DNA of 18,260 bases from JAIVGV01 sp035295985 (GTDB taxonomy: Bacteria > Acidobacteriota > Blastocatellia > Pyrinomonadales > Pyrinomonadaceae): assembly GCA_035295985.1 (NCBI GenBank), contig DATHBT010000338.1:1-18260 (forward strand), written 5' to 3'. Positions 7,713-17,485 of the stretch are shown piece after piece. The translations under genes and the position numbers were made by a program. The notes below the pieces were generated by a model that saw only the letters and a list, made by a program, of their open reading frames with translations, was not told the DNA's origin and searched no databases. The first letter of the stretch is position 1, and every line of letters starts with the position of its first letter.

Positions 7713-10700
7713 ATGCGAAGCGTTCAACTGATCAAGCGCAACCTGAGTCACTACTGGCGCACGAACGCGGCCGTTGTGGGCGGCGTGGCGGTGGCGGTGG
7801 CGGTGCTGGCAGGGGCGCTGCTGGTAGGCGACTCCGTGCGCGGGAGTCTGCGGACGCTGTTCCTGCAAAGGCTGGGGCGAACCGATCTGCTCGTCACGTC
7901 AACCGGGTTCTTCCGCGAGGGGCTGGCCGAGGAGATTCGCGCGAGTGAGAAGTTCGGGGCGGGCGGTTTCGGGGCGGCGTGCCCGATTGTGGCCTTGAAC
8001 GGGGCAGTCATTCACGACGAGAACGGGCGGCGCGCGGGAAGGGTCGCGGTGTACGGCGTTGACGCGCGCTTCTGGGAGTTCCACGGCCTCGCCGAGCAGG
8101 TGCAAACGCCGACGGGTTCGGAAGTCCTGATGAGTCCGGGGCTGGCGCGCGAGCTGGGGGCGAAGGCCACTGATACGGTGCGCGTGCGCGTCGAGAAGCC
8201 TTCGGCCATCCCCGTCGAGTCGCTGCACGGCCGCAAGGAGGACGTGGGGCGCACCATCCGGCTGGCCGTGCGCGAGGTGCTCGCGTCCGAATCGTTGGGC
8301 GAGTTCTCGCCGCGCGCGCAGCAGGGCGACGTGCGCGCCGTCTTCGTCTCACTCGCGCGTTTGCAGAAGGAGGCCGGGCGCGAGGGCAAGGCGAACGCGC
8401 TGCTGCTCTCGTCGGCCGGCGGTGCGCCGGAAGATGCGGCCGGCGGCGCGGCGAAGGTCGCGCGGGCCGAACAACTGCTGCGCGAGGCGTTCGCGCTCGA
8501 AGACCTCGGCCTGAAGCTGCGCGCGCTCGAAGGGCGGCGGGTGCTGTCGTTGGAGAGCGAGAGCGCGCTGTTGACGGAGGAGATGGCCGGGCGCGCACGC
8601 GACGCCGCGCGAGACGCCGCCTTGCGGCCCGTCGGCGTCTTCTCCTACCTCGCCAACACGATCCGCGCCAACGGCCGCGAGGTTCCCTACTCGCTCGTGA
8701 CCGCGCTTGAGCCGGAGAATTTCGACGCTCTCACGCGGTCAGGCGACGCCGCAAACGACCCTACAGGTTCGACGACAACAACCGCCTCGCAATCGCAGCA
8801 GTCGCAGCCGCCGCAGCAGCAACAGCAGCAGCAGGCGCAGCCGTCCCCGCAGTCGTCTCTGTCGCCGATGCTGCTGAACGAGTGGGCGGCGCGCGACCTC
8901 GGCGTCAGGGTCGGCGACGAGATCGAGATCGACTACTACCTCTGGCGCGAGGAGGGGCTGCTCGCGACGGAGACGGCGAAGTTCCGTCTGGCCGGCGTAG
9001 TGCCCGTCAAGGGACTCGCGGCCGACAGGGAGCTGACGCCGGAGTATCCGGGCATCTCGGACACGGACAGCCTGTCGGACTGGGACCCGCCGTTCCCCGT
9101 CGATCTATCGCGCGTGCGCCCGCAGGACGAGGAGTACTGGGACACCTACCGCACCACCCCGAAAGCCTTCATCCCGCTCGAACGCGGCCAGCAGCTCTGG
9201 CAGACGCGCTTCGGCAACCTCACCTCGCTGCGGCTCTACACGCCGGCGGGGGGCGGGGAAACGGATGCGAACGTCGATCTCGAAACCGCGCGCGCCGAGT
9301 TCGCACGGCGGCTGCGCGCCGGCACCGATCCGCTCGGCAGCGGGCTGTCGGTCGCGGCGGTGCGCGAAGAGGGCTTGCGCGCGTCTCGGGGCGCGACGGA
9401 CTTCGGCGAGTACTTCCTCTACTTCAGCTTCTTCATCGTCGTCTCGGCGCTGCTGCTGGCGAGCCTCTTCTTCAAGTTCGGCGTCGAGCAGCGCGTGCGC
9501 GAGATCGGCCTCTTGCAAGCGGTCGGCTTCCCCGCGTCGCGCATCCGTCGACTCTTCCTCGCGGAAGGGTTCGCGCTCGCCGCCGCGGGCAGCCTCGTGG
9601 GACTCGCGGGCGCGCTCCTGTACGGCTGGCTGATGATGTGGGGCTTGCGGACGTGGTGGGTCGATGCCGTCGGCACGCGCGCGCTGTCTCTGCACGTCTC
9701 GACGGCGTCGCTTGCGGCCGGCGCGGCGGGCGGCGTCCTGGCCGCGCTCGTCTGCGTCTGGCTCAGCCTGCGCGCGCTCCGCCACGTCTCGACGCGCAGC
9801 CTGCTCGCCGGGGTGTTCGAGAGGGAAGCGACGCTGGAACGCGCGGACGCGGGGACACCGAAACGCGGGGGAGGACGCGATAAAGATCGCGACGAGGTGG
9901 CAGATTCAAAATCTGAAATCTCGAATCCGCAATCCGCAATCCGCAATCCGCAATCGCCCCGCCGCCGCGTCCCCGCATCTCTCCTACTCGCCGTCGCGTG
10001 CGGCGCGCTCGGCCTGTCGCTGCTTGCGCTCGCGGCGTTGAAGGTCGTGGGCGAGGCGGCGGGGTTCTTCGGCGCGGGCGTGTTGTTGTTGGTGGCGCTG
10101 CTGTCCGCGCAGTCGGCGTGGCTGCGGCGCGGCAGGCCGGGCGGCATGATCGGCGCGCGCGGTGTGTGGCCGGTTGCGCGGCTGGGCTTCCGCAACGCGG
10201 CGCACCGACCCGGCCGAAGCGTCCTGTGCGTGGCGCTCGTCGCGTCGGCCGCCTTCATCATCGTCTCGGTCGATGCGTTCAGGCAGGACGCGCACGGCGT
10301 CTCGACGGACAGGAAGTCGGGCGCGGGCGGCTACGCGCTCGTGGCCGAGGCGTTGCTGCCCGTGGCGCACGATCCGAACTCGGCCGAAGGCCGCGAGGCG
10401 CTCGGCCTCGACATCGCGCACGAGGAAGGCAAGCTTGGCGGCGTCACCTTCGCGCGCTTCCGCCTGCGGCCCGGCGACGACGCCAGTTGTCTGAACCTCT
10501 ACCAGCCGCGCGATCCGCGCGTGCTCTCCGCCGCGCCCGCCTTCGTCCGCGAGAACCGCTTCGGCTTCCAAGACTCACTCGCCGAGACGGACGCGGAGCG
10601 CATGAACCCGTGGCTGCTGCTCGAAAAGGATTCGAGCGACGGCGCGATCCCGGCCGTCGCCGACGCGAAGTCGCTCGCCTACGTGCTGCACAAAAAACTT

Positions 10701-11366
10701 GGCGACGAAATCGTGGTCAAAGGCGGGAGCGGCCGGGACGTGAGGCTGCGCATCGTCGCCGCGCTCTCGGACAGTCTCTTCCAGAGCGAGCTGGTCGTCG
10801 CCGAGAAGAATTTTCTTCGTGCGTTCCCGGAGCGGCAGGGCTACCGCTATTTTCTGATCGACGCCCCGGCCGAGAGCGCGCCCGCGGTCGCCGGAGTTCT
10901 GGAAGAGACGCTATCGGATTACGGCTTCGACGCGGCCTCGACCGCCGAGCGGCTGGCGAGCTACCACCGCGTCGAGAACACGTATCTCTCGACCTTCCAG
11001 ACGCTCGGCGGACTCGGCATGTTGTTGGGGACGCTCGGACTCGCGGCCGTGCTGCTGCGTAACGTCTTCGAGCGGCGGCGCGAGCTGGCCTTGCTGCGCG
11101 CCGTCGGCTACGGCCCGCGCCAGTTCGCCGTGATGGTCTTCGGCGAGAACGCCCTGCTGCTCGTCGCGGGACTCCTGACCGGCGCGGCCTGCGCGCTGCT
11201 CGCCATCGCCCCGGCCTTCCTCGCCCGCGCCGGGACGGGCCGCGGCTTCAACCTCTCGCTCGCCGCGCTGCTCGCCGCGGTTCTCGTCACGGGCTTCGCA
11301 GCCTCGCTCGCCGCGACCGTCGCCGCCCTACGCTCGCCACTCCTGCCCGCGCTGCGCGCAGAGTGA
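7713..11366 (+). CDS. FtsX-family ABC transporter permease (YbbP-like, about 10 transmembrane segments)
   Basis: A 1217-residue inner-membrane partner of the preceding ATPase. Predicted transmembrane segments lie near residues 19-42, 567-590, 619-645, 667-691, 755-776, 781-803, 836-857, 1097-1118, 1146-1170 and 1182-1207. This is two FtsX modules plus a central pair, as in type VII transporters such as YbbP. Large extracytoplasmic domains fill 43-566 and 858-1096. Conserved FtsX coupling segments REIGLLQAVGF and RELALLRAVGY follow the first helix of each module. Two insertions stand out. One is a Gln/Ser/Pro-rich tract at about 353-385, encoded by CAG-rich DNA. The other is a linker at about 709-756 between transmembrane segments 4 and 5, which is encoded by repeat DNA. 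It is longer than typical YbbP (about 800 residues). Expected role: extraction or export of a lipid-like or glycosylated product; substrate unknown. Confidence 0.88.
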   Translation: MRSVQLIKRNLSHYWRTNAAVVGGVAVAVAVLAGALLVGDSVRGSLRTLFLQRLGRTDLLVTSTGFFREGLAEEIRASEKFGAGGFGAACPIVALNGAVIHDENGRRAGRVAVYGVDARFWEFHGLAEQVQTPTGSEVLMSPGLARELGAKATDTVRVRVEKPSAIPVESLHGRKEDVGRTIRLAVREVLASESLGEFSPRAQQGDVRAVFVSLARLQKEAGREGKANALLLSSAGGAPEDAAGGAAKVARAEQLLREAFALEDLGLKLRALEGRRVLSLESESALLTEEMAGRARDAARDAALRPVGVFSYLANTIRANGREVPYSLVTALEPENFDALTRSGDAANDPTGSTTTTASQSQQSQPPQQQQQQQAQPSPQSSLSPMLLNEWAARDLGVRVGDEIEIDYYLWREEGLLATETAKFRLAGVVPVKGLAADRELTPEYPGISDTDSLSDWDPPFPVDLSRVRPQDEEYWDTYRTTPKAFIPLERGQQLWQTRFGNLTSLRLYTPAGGGETDANVDLETARAEFARRLRAGTDPLGSGLSVAAVREEGLRASRGATDFGEYFLYFSFFIVVSALLLASLFFKFGVEQRVREIGLLQAVGFPASRIRRLFLAEGFALAAAGSLVGLAGALLYGWLMMWGLRTWWVDAVGTRALSLHVSTASLAAGAAGGVLAALVCVWLSLRALRHVSTRSLLAGVFEREATLERADAGTPKRGGGRDKDRDEVADSKSEISNPQSAIRNPQSPRRRVPASLLLAVACGALGLSLLALAALKVVGEAAGFFGAGVLLLVALLSAQSAWLRRGRPGGMIGARGVWPVARLGFRNAAHRPGRSVLCVALVASAAFIIVSVDAFRQDAHGVSTDRKSGAGGYALVAEALLPVAHDPNSAEGREALGLDIAHEEGKLGGVTFARFRLRPGDDASCLNLYQPRDPRVLSAAPAFVRENRFGFQDSLAETDAERMNPWLLLEKDSSDGAIPAVADAKSLAYVLHKKLGDEIVVKGGSGRDVRLRIVAALSDSLFQSELVVAEKNFLRAFPERQGYRYFLIDAPAESAPAVAGVLEETLSDYGFDAASTAERLASYHRVENTYLSTFQTLGGLGMLLGTLGLAAVLLRNVFERRRELALLRAVGYGPRQFAVMVFGENALLLVAGLLTGAACALLAIAPAFLARAGTGRGFNLSLAALLAAVLVTGFAASLAATVAALRSPLLPALRAE
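8776..8868 (+). repeat. CAG-rich low-complexity tract inside the permease gene
   Basis: The DNA is rich in CAG/CAA codons, including seven consecutive glutamine codons, and encodes a Thr/Ser/Gln/Pro tract (STTTTASQSQQSQPPQQ and onward) at about residues 355-385. It lies in the first large extracytoplasmic domain, just before the conserved SPMLLNEWAARDLGV block. It is probably an exposed flexible loop. Confidence 0.8.
9838..9981. repeat. Palindromic heptamer element within the permease coding sequence
   Basis: The centre (9903-9954) contains AT-rich units followed by four tandem AATCCGC heptamers, the complement of the ATTGCGG arrays seen between genes. It is flanked by GC-rich complementary blocks: GGACGCGGGGAC on the left (about 9844-9855) and CGCGTCCCCGC on the right (about 9966-9976). 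The reading frame stays open through the whole element and encodes the charged linker containing SKSEISNPQSAIRNPQS (residues 732-748). The exact outer boundaries are uncertain. Confidence 0.65.
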
Positions 11367-11370
11367 GATG

Positions 11371-11468
11371 ATTGCGGAATGCGAATTTCGGAATGCGGAT
11401 TTAAGAATTTGAAATCTCGGATTTCAGATTTGAAATCTTTAACCCTCCGCTGATCCGCATTCCGCAAC
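11371..11468. repeat. Heptamer palindromic element between convergent genes
   Basis: It fills the 104-base gap between the permease stop (4 bases before it) and the GNAT stop (2 bases after it). The left part is ATTGCGG, AATGCGA, ATTTCGG, AATGCGG, ATTTAAG units. The middle is AT-rich 7-bp units (ATCTCGG, ATTTCAG, ATTTGAA). The right end (GATCCGCATTCCGCAAC) is the complement of the left end. The arms are less perfect than in the copies at 5343 and 13900. It may act as a weak bidirectional transcription barrier. Confidence 0.75.
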
Positions 11469-11470
11469 CT

Positions 11471-11917
11471 TCACAGTCGCTTGACCATCAGATAAAAGTC
11501 GCGGTTGGCGAAGCCCGACCGCCGGTAAACTTTCCGCGCGGCGGCGTTGTGGTGCTCGACTTCGAGGAGCAGCGCGCGCACGCCCCGGCCGCGGCAAACC
11601 GCTTCGGCGAATTCGAGCGCGCGGCGACCCAGGCCGCGCCCGCGGAACTCTTCGCGCAGGAACAGCTCGTCTATGAAGGCGTCGCGCCCGCCGAACTCAA
11701 GGCTGAAGCCGTACGTAATGACGAGGTAGCCGGCCATCCGGCCGCCGGACTCAATTAGCCAGATGCCGCCCAGCGACTCGTCGGCGACGAGCTGCGCGAG
11801 CGCCCCCTGCGCCGCCCCTTCGTCGAAGGGCGTGCGGTCGAACTCGCACAGCTCGCGGATCATCGGCAGGAGCGCGTCGATGTCGGAGACGCCGGCCGGC
11901 CTGAAAGTCGCTTCCAT
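11471..11917 (-). CDS. GNAT-family N-acetyltransferase
   Basis: A 148-residue single-domain acetyltransferase. The acetyl-CoA binding motif A is clear: IDELFLREEFRGRGLG (R-G-x-G-x-G type) followed by an alpha helix. Motif B is represented by LLLEVEHHNAAARKVYRRSGF, with the Asn and the Y-x-x-x-G-F ending typical of the family. It probably acetylates an amine of a small molecule or a protein; the substrate cannot be predicted. The length matches stand-alone GNAT proteins. The start codon ATG at 11917 is the first in frame, without a strong ribosome binding site. It is divergent from the second PQQ-like gene, with about 80 bases between the starts, and convergent with the permease gene, so it is probably not part of the cluster upstream. 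Confidence 0.88.
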   Translation of the reverse strand: MEATFRPAGVSDIDALLPMIRELCEFDRTPFDEGAAQGALAQLVADESLGGIWLIESGGRMAGYLVITYGFSLEFGGRDAFIDELFLREEFRGRGLGRRALEFAEAVCRGRGVRALLLEVEHHNAAARKVYRRSGFANRDFYLMVKRL

Positions 11918-11956
11918 GATTTCGAGAAGTCAGTACAGGTTCAAAGCTAGTTGGGC

Positions 11957-11986
11957 TAATATTAAGGCCATCTCAAGCGAGGAGGG
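11957..11986 (+). promoter_or_regulatory. Candidate -10 box and ribosome binding site of the second PQQ-like gene
   Basis: TAATAT (11957-11962) is a good -10 box in an otherwise GC-rich stretch; no convincing -35 box is seen. GAGGAGGG (11979-11986) is a strong ribosome binding site, 12 bases before the ATG at 11999. The gap to the divergent GNAT gene holds nothing else recognisable. Confidence 0.5.
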
Positions 11987-11998
11987 AAGAGAAGAGTG

Positions 11999-13267
11999 AT
12001 GCGCGGGAAGCTGTGTCTGTTGGTGGTCGCTTTCATTCTCGCCGCGCCGGCCGCCGGGCTGGCGGGCAACTGGCCGCAGTGGCGCGGGCCGTTCCTGAAC
12101 GGGACGAGCGACGAGCGGAACCTGCCGCTCAAGTGGTCGGCCGAGGAGAACGTCGCGTGGAAGCTACAGCTTCCCGACCGCAGCGGCTCGACGCCGATCA
12201 TCTGGGGCAACCACGTCTTCCTCAACGTCGCCGAGGGCGACGACCTGTTCCTCTGGGCCGTGGACAAGCAGAAGGGCGCGTTGCTGTGGAAGCAGCGGCT
12301 CGGCGGCGGGAACGCGCGGATGCGCAAGCACAACATGTCCTCGCCCTCGCCCGTCACCGACGGCCGCCACGTCTGGATCATGACCGGCACGGGCGTTCTC
12401 AAAGCCTTCGACTTCGCCGGCAAGGAAATCTGGTCGCGCGACATCCAGAAGGATTACGGCAAGTTCGGGCTGATGTGGGGCTACGCCTCATCGCCCCTGC
12501 TCCACGAGGACTCGCTCTACGTGCAGGTGCTGCACGGCATGAAGACGGACGATCCGTCGTACGTGCTGCGGATCAACAAGGCGACGGGGAAGACCGTCTG
12601 GCGCGTCGAGCGTCCGACGGAAGCGATCCAGGAGTCGCCCGACTCCTACACGACGCCCGCGCTGCTGCGACACGGGAAGGCCACGGAGATCGTGATTACG
12701 GGCGGCGACGTGGTGACGGGCCACGATCTCGCTACGGGCAAAGAGCTGTGGCGGGCGAAGGGCTTGAACCCTGAGAACGCGCCGTTCTACCGCATCGTCG
12801 CCTCGCCCATCGTGTACGACGGTGTGATCTACGCGCCGACGCGCGTCAAACCCCTGCTCGCCTTCCGCGCGGGCGGGCGCGGCGACGTGACCACCTCGCA
12901 CCTGCTCTGGTCAACCGACAACGGCCCGGACGTTCCGACGCCCGTCACCGACGGCAAGTATTTCTACATCGTCAACGACAAGGGCATCGTCTATTGCTAC
13001 GACGCTAAAACGGGGAAGGAGGTTTACGGCCAGCAGCGCCTCAAGCCCGGCACCTACTCGGCCTCGCCCGTCCTCGCCGACGGCAAGATTTACGTCACGA
13101 ACGAGGACGGCCTGACCTCCATCTTCAAGGCCGGCCCGACGTTCGAGATACTGGCGGAGAACGCGATCAACGAATACTGCCTCTCGTCAATCGCCGTCTC
13201 CGACGGCCAGCTCTTCCTCCGCACCGCCAACGCGCTCTACGCCATCGGCAAGCGCGCGTCGAAGTAA
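11999..13267 (+). CDS. Secreted PQQ-like beta-propeller repeat protein, second copy
   Basis: A 422-residue exported protein. The signal peptide covers about residues 1-22 (hydrophobic LCLLVVAFILAAPAAG, cleavage near GLA|GN). The mature part opens with NWPQWRGPFLNG, and repeated blade motifs follow (DKQKGALLW, NKATGKTVW, DLATGKELW, DAKTGKEVY). It is a paralogue of the protein at 2406 with the same architecture but clearly diverged sequence. No cytochrome or quinoprotein catalytic signature is seen, so a structural or binding role in the periplasm is more likely than dehydrogenase activity. A GTG at 11996, directly before the ATG, is an equally framed alternative start. Transcription probably ends at the strong hairpin 14 bases after the stop. 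Confidence 0.86.
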   Translation: MRGKLCLLVVAFILAAPAAGLAGNWPQWRGPFLNGTSDERNLPLKWSAEENVAWKLQLPDRSGSTPIIWGNHVFLNVAEGDDLFLWAVDKQKGALLWKQRLGGGNARMRKHNMSSPSPVTDGRHVWIMTGTGVLKAFDFAGKEIWSRDIQKDYGKFGLMWGYASSPLLHEDSLYVQVLHGMKTDDPSYVLRINKATGKTVWRVERPTEAIQESPDSYTTPALLRHGKATEIVITGGDVVTGHDLATGKELWRAKGLNPENAPFYRIVASPIVYDGVIYAPTRVKPLLAFRAGGRGDVTTSHLLWSTDNGPDVPTPVTDGKYFYIVNDKGIVYCYDAKTGKEVYGQQRLKPGTYSASPVLADGKIYVTNEDGLTSIFKAGPTFEILAENAINEYCLSSIAVSDGQLFLRTANALYAIGKRASK

Positions 13268-13280
13268 CCTACGGTGGCCG

Positions 13281-13330
13281 TAAAAATCGGGAGGCCGCGC
13301 GTTAATTATCGCGCGGCCTCCCGATTTTTA
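13281..13330. terminator. Bidirectional Rho-independent terminator between convergent genes
   Basis: A perfect 21-bp stem (13281-13301 with 13310-13330) encloses an 8-base loop. The stem starts TAAAAATCGGGAGGCC and ends with the complementary T-run, so each strand has a T-tract at the 3' side. It sits between the second PQQ-like gene (plus) and the EamA-like gene (minus). The GGGAGGCCGC core is shared with the hairpin at 923-966. Confidence 0.9.
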
Positions 13331-13347
13331 CCGTCTCTAAAAGCGGC

Positions 13348-13821
13348 TCAGGATTTTGGTCGGAAGTAGAGCACCATGCCCGCGCCCGCGGCGGCGAGCA
13401 GGAAGCCGATGTAGAGGAGGGGGCTGGGTCGCTCCTTGGGCGGGTGCAGGATGGCCGTGAAGATGACGTTGATGAGCGGCGCTCCGGCGAAGACGAGCGG
13501 CATCACGTAGAGCGGCAGGCCGCCGTAACGGAAGGCGAAGATGATGCAGACCGCGCCCGCCGCTCCGAGCGCGCCCGCCACAATCGCAATCGTCGTCCCG
13601 TTCGCCGTGAAGCCGCGCAGCTCGCCCTGCGTGGCGAGCGTGGCGACGGGCACGAGCACGCCGACAAGGAAGTAGGCCGCGCCGACGCAGAGCAGCGCCT
13701 TCATCGGGCTGCCCAGGCGCACCTGCCCCTGGTGCAGCATCGCCCCGTACATCCCCCACGACACCACCGCGCCCAAGACGAACAGAACCCAGAGCATAGA
13801 CTTTTGTTTTCCTCTTTCCAT
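13348..13821 (-). CDS. Half-size EamA/DMT-like membrane protein
   Basis: A 157-residue integral membrane protein with five predicted transmembrane segments, at about residues 9-29, 40-62, 75-100, 103-126 and 134-153. The pattern, ending in GFLLAAAGAGMVLYF, resembles one EamA repeat of drug/metabolite transporters, which normally have two repeats and about 300 residues. A single-repeat protein would have to act as a dimer. The substrate is unknown. Two starts are possible: ATG at 13821, or ATG at 13797 (MLWVLFVLG), which is preceded by AGAGGA about 12 bases upstream. The gene is convergent with the second PQQ-like gene and shares the terminator with it. It lies downstream of the Oar-like receptor on the same strand but is separated from it by a palindromic repeat. 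No clear promoter of its own is visible. Confidence 0.7.
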   Translation of the reverse strand: MERGKQKSMLWVLFVLGAVVSWGMYGAMLHQGQVRLGSPMKALLCVGAAYFLVGVLVPVATLATQGELRGFTANGTTIAIVAGALGAAGAVCIIFAFRYGGLPLYVMPLVFAGAPLINVIFTAILHPPKERPSPLLYIGFLLAAAGAGMVLYFRPKS

Positions 13822-13899
13822 TGGCGAAGAGACGACAGCCGGACAGTCTTTTCAGAGTCGGTGTTGGACGAGCGGAAGTTTTACCACAGAGGACGGGCG

Positions 13900-13981
13900 A
13901 TTGCGGAATGCGGATTTCGGATCGCGGATTGAAAAGACAACGTGCTTTCTAATCCGCGATCCGAAATCCGCATTCCGCAAT
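13900..13981. repeat. ATTGCGG heptamer palindrome with 31-bp perfect arms
   Basis: Positions 13900-13930 and 13951-13981 form a perfect 31-bp inverted repeat around a 20-base loop. Each arm is ATTGCGG, AATGCGG, ATTTCGG, ATCGCGG, ATT. The element ends 2 bases from the stop codon of the Oar-like gene. Just outside the left arm, ACCACAGAGGAC (13883-13894) resembles the outer part of the CACGGAGG-type element at 3665, as if two element types adjoin. Confidence 0.9.
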
Positions 13982-13983
13982 TC

Positions 13984-17094
<3,111 letters not shown>

Positions 17095-17150
17095 CAGTTT
17101 TATTGCGTCTTCAAAAGTTTTAGGCGAGGGCCGGCAAAGGGAGACCCGGT

Positions 17151-17179
17151 ATTCTAGCCGCGGCGCTTGACTGCCGCAA
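17151..17179 (-). promoter_or_regulatory. Promoter of the Oar-like receptor gene
   Basis: Reading on the minus strand, TTGCGG (17179-17174) and TAGAAT (17156-17151) are separated by exactly 17 bases, a good sigma-70-type match. Expected transcription start is near 17144, giving a leader of about 50 bases before the ATG at 17094. Confidence 0.55.
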
Positions 17180-17196
17180 ACTGACCGGCCCACTAT
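17167..17196 (+). promoter_or_regulatory. Candidate promoter of the DUF3311-symporter pair, overlapping the receptor promoter
   Basis: TTGACT (17167-17172), a near-consensus -35 box, is followed after 18 bases by CACTAT (17191-17196), a weak -10 box. It would start transcription near 17203, upstream of the ATG at 17243. It overlaps the minus-strand promoter, so the two could exclude each other. Confidence 0.35.
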
Positions 17197-17242
17197 GCAT
17201 TGTTACGTCCCAAACGGCCCCGCAGTTTCCACCGAAAAGCAG

Positions 17243-17485
17243 ATGAAGAGAATACTTCTGGTCGCCGCCGTCGCGACGCTCTACGTCCTCCACCAGGACA
17301 TCTGGAACTGGCGCACGCCCTACCCGCTCGTCTTCGGCTTCTTCCCCATAGGGCTGTTCTACCACGCCTGTTTCGCCGTCGCCGCCTCGCTCCTGATGTG
17401 GCTGCTCGTCACCTTCGCCTGGCCCGGGCACCTCGAGCGCGAGGCCGAGGAGGCGGAGACGAGGAAAGGGGGAGAGGCGCGTTGA
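17243..17485 (+). CDS. DUF3311 small membrane protein, companion of a sodium:solute symporter
   Basis: An 80-residue protein with two transmembrane segments (about residues 3-20 and 36-59), carrying the DUF3311 signature LHQDIWNWRTPYPLVFGFFPIGLFYHACF. Family knowledge: such proteins are usually encoded directly before a sodium:solute symporter of the SSS family, as here, and are thought to be accessory subunits. The C-terminal tail is charged (EREAEEAETRKG). I chose ATG 17243; the longer frame from 17195 would add 16 residues without hydrophobic or conserved character and would run into the candidate promoter. Its TGA overlaps the TTG start of the next gene, indicating translational coupling. 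Confidence 0.85.
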   Translation: MKRILLVAAVATLYVLHQDIWNWRTPYPLVFGFFPIGLFYHACFAVAASLLMWLLVTFAWPGHLEREAEEAETRKGGEAR

